Source: Nocardioides aquaticus (GTDB lineage Bacteria > Actinomycetota > Actinomycetes > Propionibacteriales > Nocardioidaceae). From it: a stretch of 64,000 bases of DNA. The stretch spans positions 1,674,001-1,738,000 of the forward strand of contig NZ_CP075371.1 in the NCBI RefSeq assembly GCF_018459925.1, written 5' to 3'. The notes under the pieces were generated by a model that was not told where the DNA came from, searched no databases, and saw only the letters and a list, made by a program, of their open reading frames with translations. Positions 54,237 through 63,445 of the stretch are shown one piece after another. Positions within the stretch are counted from its first letter, which is position 1. Every line of letters starts with the position of its first letter. The position numbers were made by a program, and so were the translations under genes.

Positions 54237-57200
54237 ATGCTGAACAGGCTGATACGCGGGGTAGGAGCCCTGATCGTGTTGGTGGCGCTTGTGGTGGGCG
54301 CGCCCCTGGTCCTGCTCGCGTGGGTCGGGAACCCGTGGCCGGCGGGCGGCTGGTCGGAGGTCCAGCTGCTCACCAACCGCAGCATCCTCGGGGCCCTTGC
54401 CGTAGTCGGGTGGCTGGCCTGGGCGCAGATGGCCGCGTGCATCCTGATCGAGCTGGCAGGCGCAGTAGGAGGGAAGGCGCCCCAGCGCGTCAGGTTCGCC
54501 TCTGGCGGGCAGCAGCAGTTCGCCCGCGTGCTCGTCACGTCGGTGATTGCCCTAGGCATCGGCGGGGGCATCGGCGCCAGCATCGTGGCACCCTCGCTGG
54601 CCGCCACCACCGCGGCCACGCCGCAGCCCGAGACGGCGCCGACGACCAGCCACACAGTCGAGCGCCGCGACGTCGGCCAGGTCGCGCCCGGGCCCACCGT
54701 CACCATCGACCGCGACACCACGGTGTGGAAGCTCGCCGAGGTCTACCTCGACGACGGATCGCGGTGGCGTGAACTCCTCGACCTCAACCGCGGCGAGGCC
54801 CTCAGCGACGGCACCGTCCTCACCCAGGCCACCCAGACCGTCCCAACCGGCTCTACCCTCCGCCTGTCCGCCGACGCGCACGTCAACGACGCGCCCACCT
54901 CGCAGCGCGACCAGAAGGACCACCGGGACCGGCAGGATGGCATTTACACCGTCAATCCGAACGACACCCTGTGGGACATCGCCGAGGCCAAGCTCGACGA
55001 CCCCGCCCGTTACATGGAGCTCTACGAGGCATCGACCGGCACCCTCCAGCCCGGCGGTGATCACCTCGTCGACCCCGACCACATCGAAGTCGGATGGAAG
55101 ATCACGATCCCCGGTGGCGGGACGGCACATGACGGCGGAGACCGCGACCACGGCAACCGGGGCGGTCAGGACGAGCACGGCGACCGGGGTGATGACGGGT
55201 CCGGCGAGCAGACTCCTGAGACTCCCGACGTCGTGCCCGAGGACCAGGATGACCAAGGGGACCAGGGACAGCAGGGCGGTGAGGCTGACGCCACCGAGGA
55301 GCAGAACCCAAGCGCGGAGACGGCGGCGGGGGACCAGAGCGTCGACGAGGCGGTCGACGAGGCAGGCGACGAGAGTGTTCTTGATGCCGGCTGGGTGCTG
55401 CCCGGCCTGACCGGTGGGGGAGTGCTTCTCGCCGGTGCGCTCTACCTCGGGCTGCAGCGTCGGCGCCGGGCGCAGTTCCGGGCGCGCCGTCCCGGCCGCG
55501 CGGTCGCGGCGCCGCCGGCCGAGCTCGCGCCGACCGGGATGACGATCAGTGCCGCCGGTGGACCCGTCGCAGCGACGGTGGCATTCATGGATGTGGCCCT
55601 TCGACGTCTCGCCGAGCATGCCCGCACCCACCAGGCCGAGATGCCGCCCCTAGCGGCGGTGCAGCTCCGTGAGGATCTGGTGACCCTTCACCTCAGCGGC
55701 GCGGTTGACCTGCCCGCCCCCTGGGAGGGGAGCCCGGATCGGCTGCACTGGTCGTGCTCGACTGCCGCGGTCGTCGAGGACCTTGGTCCGGACCACGGGT
55801 GGGCCGAGGCTCCCTACCCGATGCTCGTCACGATTGGCGTCGACGACCGACGCGACGCGGCCGCGGTGCCGCCGGTCGGTGACAGCGATGACCGCAGTGA
55901 GCACCAGGGCGGTTTGTGGTTGCTCAACTGTGAGGAGCTCGGGACGCTCGAGGTTGTGGGCGACCCGATCCGGGCCGGGGACTTCGCGCGGCACCTGGCC
56001 GTCCAGCTGGCGGTCAACCCGTGGTCGCAGCAGGTGAGCGTCGATTGCGTGGGCATCGCGCAGGAGGCCGAGGGTCTGGGCGACCGGATTCGCTACTACG
56101 ACGCCGGGTGGGAGGGCGACCGCGCCGCCTCGGAGGTCCTCGCCGAGGCGGTGTCGATGGTCGACCGTGCCATTAGACACGACACCGACGTCAGCACCGG
56201 CCGTACCGGAGGCCTCGACGATGACGTGTGGCCCGCCCGGATGCTCGTGGTCACCGCCGAGGGCAACACCGACAGCGGCGCGCTGCACGAGCTACGGCGC
56301 CTGATCGCCACGCACGTCGGGCGCACGGGCACCGCCATCGTGGTCACTGCGACGTCTCCGGCCGCGCGGGCCTCGGGCGGTGACCAGAACGCGTCCTCCG
56401 GGACTGGGCAGACGGTGACAACCGTCGTCGAGGTGACCAGTACCGGCCGGGTGCTCCTCGGCGACCAGGGGCTCGACCTGGCGGCGGTCGAACTGACCAG
56501 GGAGGAGGCGCATGGCTGTGCGCTGCTCTACGCCCACAGCGAGATCCTCGACGACGTCGCGGTTCCCGTCGACGAGGAAGCCACCGAGGGGTGGCAGGCG
56601 CTGGTCGACCAGACCGGCGCGCTGCGGCGCGAGCTCACCTTGGCGCGCAGCACCCCAGTGGAGGACCTCGACGAGCCGGCGACCAGTCTGCTGGCCGGCA
56701 CGGACGAGGAGTACGTGACGGCCGCGCCGGTGGTCCCTGAGGACCTCGAAGTGATCGCGCCGAAGGTGCCGGAGAGCGTGCTGGCTAAGGTCAAGGCCGA
56801 GGACCCGGCCCTGGACGCCGACCTGGCCGACTGGTTCGACCCGCACTGCCCGCGCCCCAAGCTCACCCTGCTCGGCCCGGTCGCGGTCCGTACGCACGGC
56901 CGGCCCCTGGCCAAGTACAAGGCGCTGGGCACCGAGATCGTCGCCTACCTCGCGCTCCGGCCCCGGAACGGCGCAACCCGCGACGAGCTGGCCGAAGCCG
57001 TGGGATGGGACGACCCCGCCCGCGTCCGCAAGTACATCGACCTCGTCCGGCACTGGCTGGGTGAGGACCCGGAGACCCACGAGCACTACCTGCCCCACGC
57101 CAACAAGTCGCCCGCGGCCAAGTCCCGAGGCGTGAACGTTTACCAGGTCACCGGCGGCCTTCTCATCGACTGGGACCTCTTCCGCCGCCTGCGGGCCCGA

Positions 57201-57605
57201 GGCGCGCACAGCGACCTCCTGCAGGCACTAGAGCTGGTCACCGGCCGGCCCTTCGACCATCTGCGCCAAGGGGGCTGGAGCTGGCTATACCAGGGCGACC
57301 CGCACGATCAATACGCCGCCCACGCCATCGCCGACGTCGCCTTCACCGTCGTCACGCACTGCCTGCGCGGAGGGGACCTGGTCCGCGCCCGGGCGGCCAC
57401 CGAAATCGCCATCCTGGCGGTCCCGGACGAGCAGATCGTGCAGCTGTGCCAAGTGGCACTGACCGAGGCCGAGGGCAACAACACCGAAGCGATGCGCATC
57501 CTGCTCGGGGACGTCTGCAACCGCGCCGAGGACGGTGAGGCACCCCTCGACCTCCCCGAGCGCACCCAGGAGATCATCCGAAACCACCAGTGGATAGCCA
57601 GTTGA
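54237..57605 (+). CDS. Large membrane protein with LysM domains and C-terminal winged-helix/BTAD
   Basis: A 1122-residue protein. Three TMs in the first 125 residues, two LysM-like repeats outside (DRDTTVWKLAEVYLDDGSRW at about 160; YTVNPNDTLWDIAEAKLDDP at about 237), a long acidic Gln/Asp/Gly linker, a fourth TM near 388-408 followed by basic residues, then a large cytoplasmic part ending with a winged helix (LALRPRNGATRDELAEAVGW) and a BTAD-like helical domain (LLQALELVTGRPFDHLRQGG). It could link the cell wall to a cytoplasmic regulatory or scaffolding domain. GGAGGAGG ribosome site. Similar proteins occur in actinobacterial pilus/conjugation loci. Confidence 0.85.
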   Translation: MLNRLIRGVGALIVLVALVVGAPLVLLAWVGNPWPAGGWSEVQLLTNRSILGALAVVGWLAWAQMAACILIELAGAVGGKAPQRVRFASGGQQQFARVLVTSVIALGIGGGIGASIVAPSLAATTAATPQPETAPTTSHTVERRDVGQVAPGPTVTIDRDTTVWKLAEVYLDDGSRWRELLDLNRGEALSDGTVLTQATQTVPTGSTLRLSADAHVNDAPTSQRDQKDHRDRQDGIYTVNPNDTLWDIAEAKLDDPARYMELYEASTGTLQPGGDHLVDPDHIEVGWKITIPGGGTAHDGGDRDHGNRGGQDEHGDRGDDGSGEQTPETPDVVPEDQDDQGDQGQQGGEADATEEQNPSAETAAGDQSVDEAVDEAGDESVLDAGWVLPGLTGGGVLLAGALYLGLQRRRRAQFRARRPGRAVAAPPAELAPTGMTISAAGGPVAATVAFMDVALRRLAEHARTHQAEMPPLAAVQLREDLVTLHLSGAVDLPAPWEGSPDRLHWSCSTAAVVEDLGPDHGWAEAPYPMLVTIGVDDRRDAAAVPPVGDSDDRSEHQGGLWLLNCEELGTLEVVGDPIRAGDFARHLAVQLAVNPWSQQVSVDCVGIAQEAEGLGDRIRYYDAGWEGDRAASEVLAEAVSMVDRAIRHDTDVSTGRTGGLDDDVWPARMLVVTAEGNTDSGALHELRRLIATHVGRTGTAIVVTATSPAARASGGDQNASSGTGQTVTTVVEVTSTGRVLLGDQGLDLAAVELTREEAHGCALLYAHSEILDDVAVPVDEEATEGWQALVDQTGALRRELTLARSTPVEDLDEPATSLLAGTDEEYVTAAPVVPEDLEVIAPKVPESVLAKVKAEDPALDADLADWFDPHCPRPKLTLLGPVAVRTHGRPLAKYKALGTEIVAYLALRPRNGATRDELAEAVGWDDPARVRKYIDLVRHWLGEDPETHEHYLPHANKSPAAKSRGVNVYQVTGGLLIDWDLFRRLRARGAHSDLLQALELVTGRPFDHLRQGGWSWLYQGDPHDQYAAHAIADVAFTVVTHCLRGGDLVRARAATEIAILAVPDEQIVQLCQVALTEAEGNNTEAMRILLGDVCNRAEDGEAPLDLPERTQEIIRNHQWIAS

Positions 57606-57623
57606 GGGCGAGGGGGCGGCGTG

Positions 57624-57908
57624 ATGTTCGACGACGGGCCGCTGCGGGATTGCCTCCACGACCACGAGCGGGCAATCCTCGACCAGCACGAAGACATGGA
57701 CGGCACGCCGTTTCCTTCGCTCGCCCACGCGAGCGACGCCGTCGAGCGCATCCTGACCCAGCTCGGCATCGACTGGCTCTACAGCTCCGGGCTGGAGCGC
57801 AAGACCCGCTGGGGTGGCGATGAGAGCAACCGGGTGGTGACCCAGGTAGTGGGTGTCGCAGAAGGGGTCACTCAAGAGGCAGTCCCGAGGCGCTGGCCCG
57901 CACAGTGA
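57624..57908 (+). CDS. Small hypothetical protein
   Basis: A 94-residue protein (ATG 57624, or GTG 57621) starting FDDGPLRDCLHDHERAILDQ, with LAHASDAVERILTQLGIDWL later. No family recognised. It follows the LysM/BTAD gene by 18 bases and ends in a hairpin. The C-terminal third is less convincing. Confidence 0.5.
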   Translation: MFDDGPLRDCLHDHERAILDQHEDMDGTPFPSLAHASDAVERILTQLGIDWLYSSGLERKTRWGGDESNRVVTQVVGVAEGVTQEAVPRRWPAQ

Positions 57909-57923
57909 CGCCTCAGGCGTCAC
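57905..57923. terminator. Hairpin between convergent genes
   Basis: GTGACGCCT and AGGCGTCAC form perfect 9-bp arms around one base. It overlaps the stop of the small hypothetical gene and lies before the end of the convergent PIN gene. No T-tract on the plus strand, so terminator function is tentative. Confidence 0.45.
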
Positions 57924-57943
57924 CGTCCGGCGACAAGACGGGC

Positions 57944-58360
57944 TCACACGCCGACGACGTCGACGAGCTCCTCGAGGCCGGCGAAGTCGACCGGGTTGCG
58001 GGTGTACAGCCGGGCGCCGTGCGCGTGGGCAGTGGCCGCGATCAGGAGGTCCATCACACGGCCCCGGGGGCGTCGCCCGGCGTCGACGACGGCCGCCGAC
58101 AGACGGCCGTAGCTGGCGGCGACCGCGTCATCGACCGGCAGGGCGTCGAAGCGCTGCTGGAGCACGCTGAGCCGACGCAGCCGCTCCGCGCGCACCTCGG
58201 TGGTCTTGGCAACCAGGACGCCGAAGTGCAGCTCTGCGAGTGTCACCGCACTGATGGCCAGAACGCCGGGAATCGGAGATGCGCCCTCGTCGATGACCAC
58301 GCTGGTGTCCAAAATCGCCCGCTCAGCCGGCGCCTCGATCGGGCCCGGGTTCGAGGTCAC
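57944..58360 (-). CDS. vapC: PIN-domain toxin, VapC type
   Basis: About 138 residues; GTG 58360 is chosen because it overlaps the antitoxin stop (GTGA), though ATG 58372 is possible. The PIN acidic residues are all there: AILDTSVVIDEG, SAVTLAELHFGVL, GRVMDLLIAATAHAHGARLY and TRNPVDFAGL. Expected RNase whose activity is blocked by the upstream antitoxin. Likely helps keep the element in the cell. Confidence 0.92.
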   Translation of the reverse strand: MTSNPGPIEAPAERAILDTSVVIDEGASPIPGVLAISAVTLAELHFGVLVAKTTEVRAERLRRLSVLQQRFDALPVDDAVAASYGRLSAAVVDAGRRPRGRVMDLLIAATAHAHGARLYTRNPVDFAGLEELVDVVGV

Positions 58361-58605
58361 CGACCGGCCCAAGGGTCACACAGCTCGTCGTCGACGAGCG
58401 CTCGGTCCTGCGCCCAGTCTGGGTCGGCGGGACCGCGAAACAGATCCTCGACCTCCCGCCAGGTCCTCCAGCGGGTGGGCCGCACGGGCACCAAGACAGC
58501 GCTGGGACGTCCAGAGACGGAGATCGTGATCTCCTCGCCTGCCTCGACGCGACGGACGAGTTCGGACGCGTCCTGCCTCAGCTCACGCAAGCCGACGGTC
58601 GTCAT
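58357..58605 (-). CDS. vapB: Antitoxin of the Phd/YefM type (VapB partner)
   Basis: An 82-residue protein: TTVGLRELRQDASELVRRVE, then EEITISVSGRPSAVLVPV is the Phd/YefM DNA-binding fold, followed by a toxin-binding tail (WREVEDLFRGPADPDWAQDR). Upstream of and overlapping the toxin gene; autoregulation is expected of the family. Confidence 0.92.
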   Translation of the reverse strand: MTTVGLRELRQDASELVRRVEAGEEITISVSGRPSAVLVPVRPTRWRTWREVEDLFRGPADPDWAQDRALVDDELCDPWAGR

Positions 58606-58859
58606 GCGCCCATCTTAATAGCACGTGTGCTACCCCGGCCAGCCTGGAGCAGCCTTGTGCGGCACACCGGGCGAGACGAAGCCCGCGCAACCCCTTCCCA
58701 GAAGTTCCTGCAACTTTCGGGGGGACGCCTTCTGACCTGCGCAAACGCTCGGCCTCCCGCCGTGTCCCCCCACCGATCTGATGTGGGGGGGACACCGAGA
58801 GGGACACCCGAGAGCCACCTTCCTGCCGTGCAGCGACACGACGGAAGGGAGGCCCCGGC
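58606..58859. other. Divergent intergenic region with a recurring motif
   Basis: Separates the antitoxin and the next plus-strand gene. GCCTTCTGACCTGCGCAAAC at 58728-58747 is nearly the same as one arm plus loop of the hairpin at 37.8 kb. Near the right end, GGGAGG is the ribosome site of the next gene. Confidence 0.5.
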
Positions 58860-59810
58860 ATGAGTGTGGGCGACCAGCTTGGACTGGAGGAGAACAGCGA
58901 GCTGCTGGACAAGGCGCGACGGATGTGGCCCCGCTGGGTGGCCGCCAACAGCCGCCTGGGAGTCGTCGAGAGATTCGACGACCTGCGGCCCTGGCTTCCC
59001 ACGGTGACCCGCGAGGAAGCCGACGAGGTCCTCCTCGCCTTGGCGATGCTCGCCGCCCCCGACGGCGGTGACGACATCGCGGCCGCGGCGGCGCTGGCCA
59101 AGTGCCTGCTCCCCGGCGCGTGCCGGCTGGCCGGCTGGCTGAGCTCGCTGCCGACCAAGGAGGTCTTCCGCGATAGCCAGCCGATCCAGGCCGGAGCCTG
59201 GTGGGCCGTCGAGCGGATCGACGAGCTGGTGGCCTCGCAGCTGTGGATCGAGGTCCGCTCGTTCCCGTGGCGCCGACTGACCAAGGTCGCGGCCAACATC
59301 ATCGTCAACACCAAGGTCGGGGTCCTGCGGGAGGTCGGCGACTTCTTCTACGTCACACGCGCCGACCGGACCTGGGCGCACACCGACCTGGTCGAGTCCT
59401 TCTCCTTCGGCGACTTGCCGAGCGGCGGCAGCGAGTGGGCCGACGGCGAGCGGCCTCCCAGCAAGCGCCGTGCCAGCGCCCTGGGCCACCAACCCCAGGT
59501 ACTCGCGGCCCCCGACCCGGCCGAGCCGGACACGTCGCCGGCCGAGGAGCTGCTCGAGCTGCTCACCTGGGCGTGCGAGCAGGACGTGATCAGCGAGTCC
59601 GACCGGCGCCTGCTGCTGTGCCTGGTGCACGAGGCCGACCGGGTCCAGACCCGCAACCTCGGCCGGGGCTGCGGCGGGCTGATCGCCAACGAGCTCTCGA
59701 TGCGGGTCGCCCCCCAGCTCGGGGTCTCCCAAGCCACCGTGCGACGCAACGCCTCACGCAGCGTCCGCGCTCTGGCGCAGGCGGCCGGGAGGTTCGGCCA
59801 TGACGAATGA
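58860..59810 (+). CDS. Hypothetical protein with C-terminal helix-turn-helix
   Basis: A 316-residue protein. The middle part WIEVRSFPWRRLTKVAANII, VNTKVGVLREVGD and the C-terminal RVAPQLGVSQATVRRNASRS look like a DNA-binding regulator with an HTH; the ends resemble sigma-factor-like ICE proteins but I cannot assign a family. ATG preceded by GGGAGG. First of a plus-strand run leading into the transfer genes. Confidence 0.65.
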   Translation: MSVGDQLGLEENSELLDKARRMWPRWVAANSRLGVVERFDDLRPWLPTVTREEADEVLLALAMLAAPDGGDDIAAAAALAKCLLPGACRLAGWLSSLPTKEVFRDSQPIQAGAWWAVERIDELVASQLWIEVRSFPWRRLTKVAANIIVNTKVGVLREVGDFFYVTRADRTWAHTDLVESFSFGDLPSGGSEWADGERPPSKRRASALGHQPQVLAAPDPAEPDTSPAEELLELLTWACEQDVISESDRRLLLCLVHEADRVQTRNLGRGCGGLIANELSMRVAPQLGVSQATVRRNASRSVRALAQAAGRFGHDE

Positions 59811-59894
59811 GCCGAACAACAAGCCGGCCAGCGATCGCTCCCGAGCCTCCCACGGCCCTAGGCGACAGCCATGAACAGGGAGGTGGTGAAGGAC

Positions 59895-60203
59895 ATGGCA
59901 AGTACCCAGCGCACCCAGCACACCATCGGGATGGACGCAGCGCAGCTGCAGCGCTCCGCGCAGGAGATCTCACAGCTCTTCGACATCGCCGGCCGTGAGG
60001 GGAAGATCATCGCCGGCCTCACCGGCGGCATGGACCAACTACGCGCGGTCCACGCGGTCAAGCACGCACTGGCGACCCTCACCCCGGCCGAGGTCCGCGC
60101 CGCCATGGCTTATCGACATGCCTACCGGCGCACGATGCAGCCCGGTCCGGCCAACCAGTCAGTCGGCCAGCCAAGCGGGCGGCCCGCGGCAAAGCTGTCA
60201 TGA
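59895..60203 (+). CDS. Small helical hypothetical protein
   Basis: A 102-residue protein from ATG 59895, chosen over ATG 59871 because GGGAGGTG lies 10 bases upstream of it. Mainly helical (AAQLQRSAQEISQLFDIAGR, LRAVHAVKHALATLTPAEVR). No family recognised. Its stop overlaps the following ATG (ATGA). Confidence 0.6.
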   Translation: MASTQRTQHTIGMDAAQLQRSAQEISQLFDIAGREGKIIAGLTGGMDQLRAVHAVKHALATLTPAEVRAAMAYRHAYRRTMQPGPANQSVGQPSGRPAAKLS

Positions 60204-61225
60204 GCAGCGGCACCCTGAGCGCCGGCACCGGCTCGCCCGCGCGTCCCTTCGCGCTGGAGGAGGTGCAGGCTGCCGTGCGCGCCCTTCGGGCCGGGGAGTT
60301 CCGAGACGCCCGCCCCACCACCCGACGGACCGGTCCGGGTGCACACCCGGAAGAGCCGCGCACAGCGGGCCGAGCCGCGGCACGGACCGGAGGCGGCGAC
60401 CGCCACCGCGCCGCCGACGCAGCCGACTGGACCCCCCAGGCGGGGGAGCGAGTCCTTGCCGTGATCGGGACCTCCGGCTCGAGCGGAGCCAGCACCGTGG
60501 CCCTCGCCGTCGCGCTCAGCGCCGAGCTACCCGCTCGCGTCATCGAGTGCTGCTCAGCCAGCGCGTCCGGCCTGGCCGCCGCCACCACCGCCGAGCTCGG
60601 CCTGCACCCCGCCGGATGGCGACTGGGCCGGCGCGAGCAGGTCCTCATCGAACGCGTCTGCGAGGTCCTCGCCGGCGTCGACGAAGTCCCCACCCCCACA
60701 CCAGCAGAGCACACCACCCAGCTGACCGTGCTGGACGTCGGCTGGGAGGTCGGTCAGCTGACGACCACCGACTCCTGGGTCAGCGACGCCGTCGCCAGCG
60801 CCGACCAGGTCCTCCTGGTCAGCACCTCCACGGTCCCCGGCATGCGCCGACTCGAAGGCGCCCTCGAGCTCCTTGTCAACCACGCCGGGGTACACATCAC
60901 TGACCGGACCTGGGTGGCCGTGGTCGGCCCCCGGCGCAAGAAGTGGACCCGGGGCGTCGAGCACGCCGGCGGACCGCATGCCCGGCGTGCGCTGAACAGC
61001 GGACGTCTGGTCGAGATCCCTGAGGACCGTGGCCTGTCGATCCACGGCCTGGACTCCCGCCCGGTGCCGCAGGCCCTGCTCGCCGCAGTCGCCCACGCCC
61101 ACGCCGTCGAACAGGACGCCGACCACGACGCCAACCGCGACGGCGACGACGAAGCGGCGGCTGACGAGCTCGACCTCTTCACCGATCACGACCTCACCGA
61201 CCAGCCGACCGACCAGCCCGGCTGA
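60200..61225 (+). CDS. ParA/MinD-like protein with altered P-loop
   Basis: A 341-residue protein. After a 75-residue disordered N-terminus, VLAVIGTSGSSGASTVALAV takes the place of the Walker A of MinD/ParA proteins but lacks the lysine; RVIECCSASASGL, VLDVGWEVGQL and ADQVLLVSTSTVPGMRRLEG continue the fold. The C-terminal tail is strongly acidic. Probably a localisation or coupling ATPase-like factor of the transfer system, or a non-hydrolysing relative. Confidence 0.7.
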   Translation: MSSGTLSAGTGSPARPFALEEVQAAVRALRAGEFRDARPTTRRTGPGAHPEEPRTAGRAAARTGGGDRHRAADAADWTPQAGERVLAVIGTSGSSGASTVALAVALSAELPARVIECCSASASGLAAATTAELGLHPAGWRLGRREQVLIERVCEVLAGVDEVPTPTPAEHTTQLTVLDVGWEVGQLTTTDSWVSDAVASADQVLLVSTSTVPGMRRLEGALELLVNHAGVHITDRTWVAVVGPRRKKWTRGVEHAGGPHARRALNSGRLVEIPEDRGLSIHGLDSRPVPQALLAAVAHAHAVEQDADHDANRDGDDEAAADELDLFTDHDLTDQPTDQPG

Positions 61226-61294
61226 CACCGCAACACGAGTCGCAACACCACCAGTCCGCAACACCAGTTCGTATCACTCGAAAGGAACCGACCG

Positions 61295-61588
61295 GTGAAC
61301 CTGATGATCCGCACCACCGAGATGGCCGTCAAGGTGTGCCCGAAGGCACCGCCCGGCGCCGAGGGGCCGACCAACGAGATCACCGGCTACGTGCTCTGGG
61401 GGGTGATCATCCTCTTCGGTCTCGCCATCATCATCGGGATCGGCGCCGTGATCGCCGGCCGGATGTTCGCCCTGCCCCACGCCTCGAAGGTCGGCGTGAT
61501 CTCGCTGGTCGTCGTCTTCGGCTGCGCGATCGCCTACCTGGTCCTGCCCGGGATGCTCAACGGCATCCTCGGCAACGGCTGCATCTGA
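61295..61588 (+). CDS. Small two-TM membrane protein, VirB2/TrbC-like
   Basis: A 97-residue protein from GTG 61295 (AAAGGA upstream) with two hydrophobic segments (YVLWGVIILFGLAIIIGIGA and VGVISLVVVFGCAIAYLVLP) around a short basic loop. Size, topology and place before other transfer-type genes fit a VirB2/TrbC-type or actinobacterial ICE membrane protein. Two cysteines (CPKAP, NGCI) could pair outside. Confidence 0.65.
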   Translation: MNLMIRTTEMAVKVCPKAPPGAEGPTNEITGYVLWGVIILFGLAIIIGIGAVIAGRMFALPHASKVGVISLVVVFGCAIAYLVLPGMLNGILGNGCI

Positions 61589-61601
61589 TCGGAGTTCGCC
61601 G

Positions 61602-62570
61602 GTGGGTGCCATGCAGTCCAAGAGCACGGGTCGTTCCGGTCAGGAGACCTCGGGGGTCCGCGAGTGGAGTCGCGGGCGCCTGATCACGATCCTGACCGGA
61701 GCGGTCGTCGTCGCCCTCGCATTGCTCGTCGGGCTGGGGTACGCCATCTACCTGGCGGTGTCCGGGCTCAACGGCGACCCCTCGGCCGCCGGCGGCGTAG
61801 CCACCGGCGAGACCGAACGCTCCACCGTCGCCCGGGGCGCCAGCCACCGCGACGAGATCGCCGCCGAACCGATGCTGAGCGTCCCCTCGAGCGCAGCGTT
61901 CCCCGACGACCCCAACGACCCCGACGGAAGTGGGGACGCAGGCGCCGGTCAGGACAGCATCAAGATCCCGACCGGCACCGGCATCAACGGCCCTGGCCTG
62001 GTCATGACGGGCTTCCCCCACACCCCCGAGGGCGCGATTGGGCAACTCGCGCAGATCGACACCGCGGTGCTGCAGTCGATGAGCCTGCAGACCGCTCAAG
62101 AGGTCTACGCGAGCTGGGCGTTGCCCGGCGGCGTCAGGGCCGACGACTGGTGGATCACCTCGAGCGTCGCGGCCTTCCTGAGCAGCAGCGAGATGGGCAG
62201 CGTCAAGAGCGCCACAGCGTCGGTAGCCGTGGAACCGGCGGCAGCTCTGGTGAAGGGCACAGACGGACCCGACTGGGCCACGGTCTGCGTCCTGATCAAG
62301 GTCACCGCGACCTACCGTTCCGAGGGCCATGCCGCGTTCGGCCACTGCGAGCGCATGCAGTGGGTCGGGGGTCGCTGGATGCTCGCGCCAGGTGCGCCCC
62401 CGGCGCCCGCACCGGCCACATGGCCCGGCACCGAGCTGGCCGTCGAGGCGGGCTGGCGCACCTGGACTACGGACCCGTCGGCGGGCGTGCCCGAGGACGA
62501 GCAGGCGGTCGAGCAGGGCGAGGACCGCAGCCAGGACCACAGCGACGAGCAAGGAGGAGCACACTCATGA
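61602..62570 (+). CDS. Single-TM conjugation-type protein
   Basis: A 322-residue protein with a short cytoplasmic N-terminus, one TM (RLITILTGAVVVALALLVGL) and a large exterior domain (GFPHTPEGAIGQLAQIDTAV, WALPGGVRADDWWITSSVAA) with two cysteines. This layout is common in transfer clusters of actinobacterial ICEs, where it resembles VirB8/TcpC-like scaffolds; that assignment is inference. GTG 61602 start, ATG 61611 possible. Confidence 0.65.
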   Translation: MGAMQSKSTGRSGQETSGVREWSRGRLITILTGAVVVALALLVGLGYAIYLAVSGLNGDPSAAGGVATGETERSTVARGASHRDEIAAEPMLSVPSSAAFPDDPNDPDGSGDAGAGQDSIKIPTGTGINGPGLVMTGFPHTPEGAIGQLAQIDTAVLQSMSLQTAQEVYASWALPGGVRADDWWITSSVAAFLSSSEMGSVKSATASVAVEPAAALVKGTDGPDWATVCVLIKVTATYRSEGHAAFGHCERMQWVGGRWMLAPGAPPAPAPATWPGTELAVEAGWRTWTTDPSAGVPEDEQAVEQGEDRSQDHSDEQGGAHS

Positions 62571-63445
62571 GCAGCCGCAGCACATCCACCACTCCCACCC
62601 CGTCCGGCAACCTGGCCCGCATCGCCGTCCTGGTGGTCATCGCCGTGGTAGCCGCCACCGCGGTGTGGCTCGGAACCCGCGGAGATGACGGGGCCGCAGA
62701 TCGCGACGGCGGAACCGGAATCGCTGCCGGCACCTCGGGTGAGTCGGCAGGGGACTCATCGGGCCGCTCCACAGGTGGCTCGGGAAGCGAGCAGCTGGCA
62801 CCCGAGAGCGCCGCGGCCGCGCCGGTCGGCGGCATCACCCTCCCGACCGGGTCGACCCAGACCGACGGCTACGCGGCCGGCTTCCCCTACACCGACCTCG
62901 GGGCGGTGGCGCTCCAGGTGGAGCTGGCCAGGGCCCAGGTCGGCTTCGACTACGACCAGGCCGCCACGGTCGCCCAGCTGTACTCCGACCCCGCCGACCA
63001 GGCCGTCTTCGAGCAGCGCTCCCACGACGCCGTGGCGCTACGGCGCCAGCAGGCGGGAGTGCCGGCCGAGGGCCAGGTGCCCGCACCCGCCTCGTACGCG
63101 GTCACGCCGGTCGCCTACACGCTCGAGGAGCTCGACACCGACTACTACGTGGTCAACCTGCTGAGCTACGTCACGCTGACCGACGTCGACGGCGAGGCCC
63201 GCGACGGCCTCTACGCAGGCACCCAGCTGGTGCGCTGGATGGCCGACCCCGACGCCGACTCCGACAACAGCAGCGGCGGTGACTGGAAGGTCGTCGAGGG
63301 CAGCACCGCCGACCTCGAGAACCTCATCGCACAGGGACAGCCCCAGGCCGTCGCGCCCGAGACCAACGATTTCGAGGACGCCAACTGGATCATGATCGAC
63401 CCCACCAGCGGCAACTCCTCAGCCGAGGCCGGTGAGTCCTCGTGA
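62567..63445 (+). CDS. Second single-TM conjugation-type protein
   Basis: A 292-residue protein, ATG 62567 after AAGGAGG and overlapping the preceding stop. One TM (IAVLVVIAVVAATAVWLG), a Ser/Gly-rich linker, then an exterior domain (GFPYTDLGAVALQVELARAQ, YTLEELDTDYYVVNLLSYVT) that parallels the previous protein's (both have a GFPxT stretch), so the two may be related partners. Family not firmly identified. Confidence 0.65.
   Translation: MSSRSTSTTPTPSGNLARIAVLVVIAVVAATAVWLGTRGDDGAADRDGGTGIAAGTSGESAGDSSGRSTGGSGSEQLAPESAAAAPVGGITLPTGSTQTDGYAAGFPYTDLGAVALQVELARAQVGFDYDQAATVAQLYSDPADQAVFEQRSHDAVALRRQQAGVPAEGQVPAPASYAVTPVAYTLEELDTDYYVVNLLSYVTLTDVDGEARDGLYAGTQLVRWMADPDADSDNSSGGDWKVVEGSTADLENLIAQGQPQAVAPETNDFEDANWIMIDPTSGNSSAEAGESS

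Noticed and set aside
59800-59874. A 24-residue peptide gene bridging two genes by overlaps
   Set aside because: It overlaps the preceding gene's end and reaches an ATG at 59871, but the following gene has a good ribosome site for ATG 59895; the peptide is Arg/Pro/Ser-rich and unsupported.
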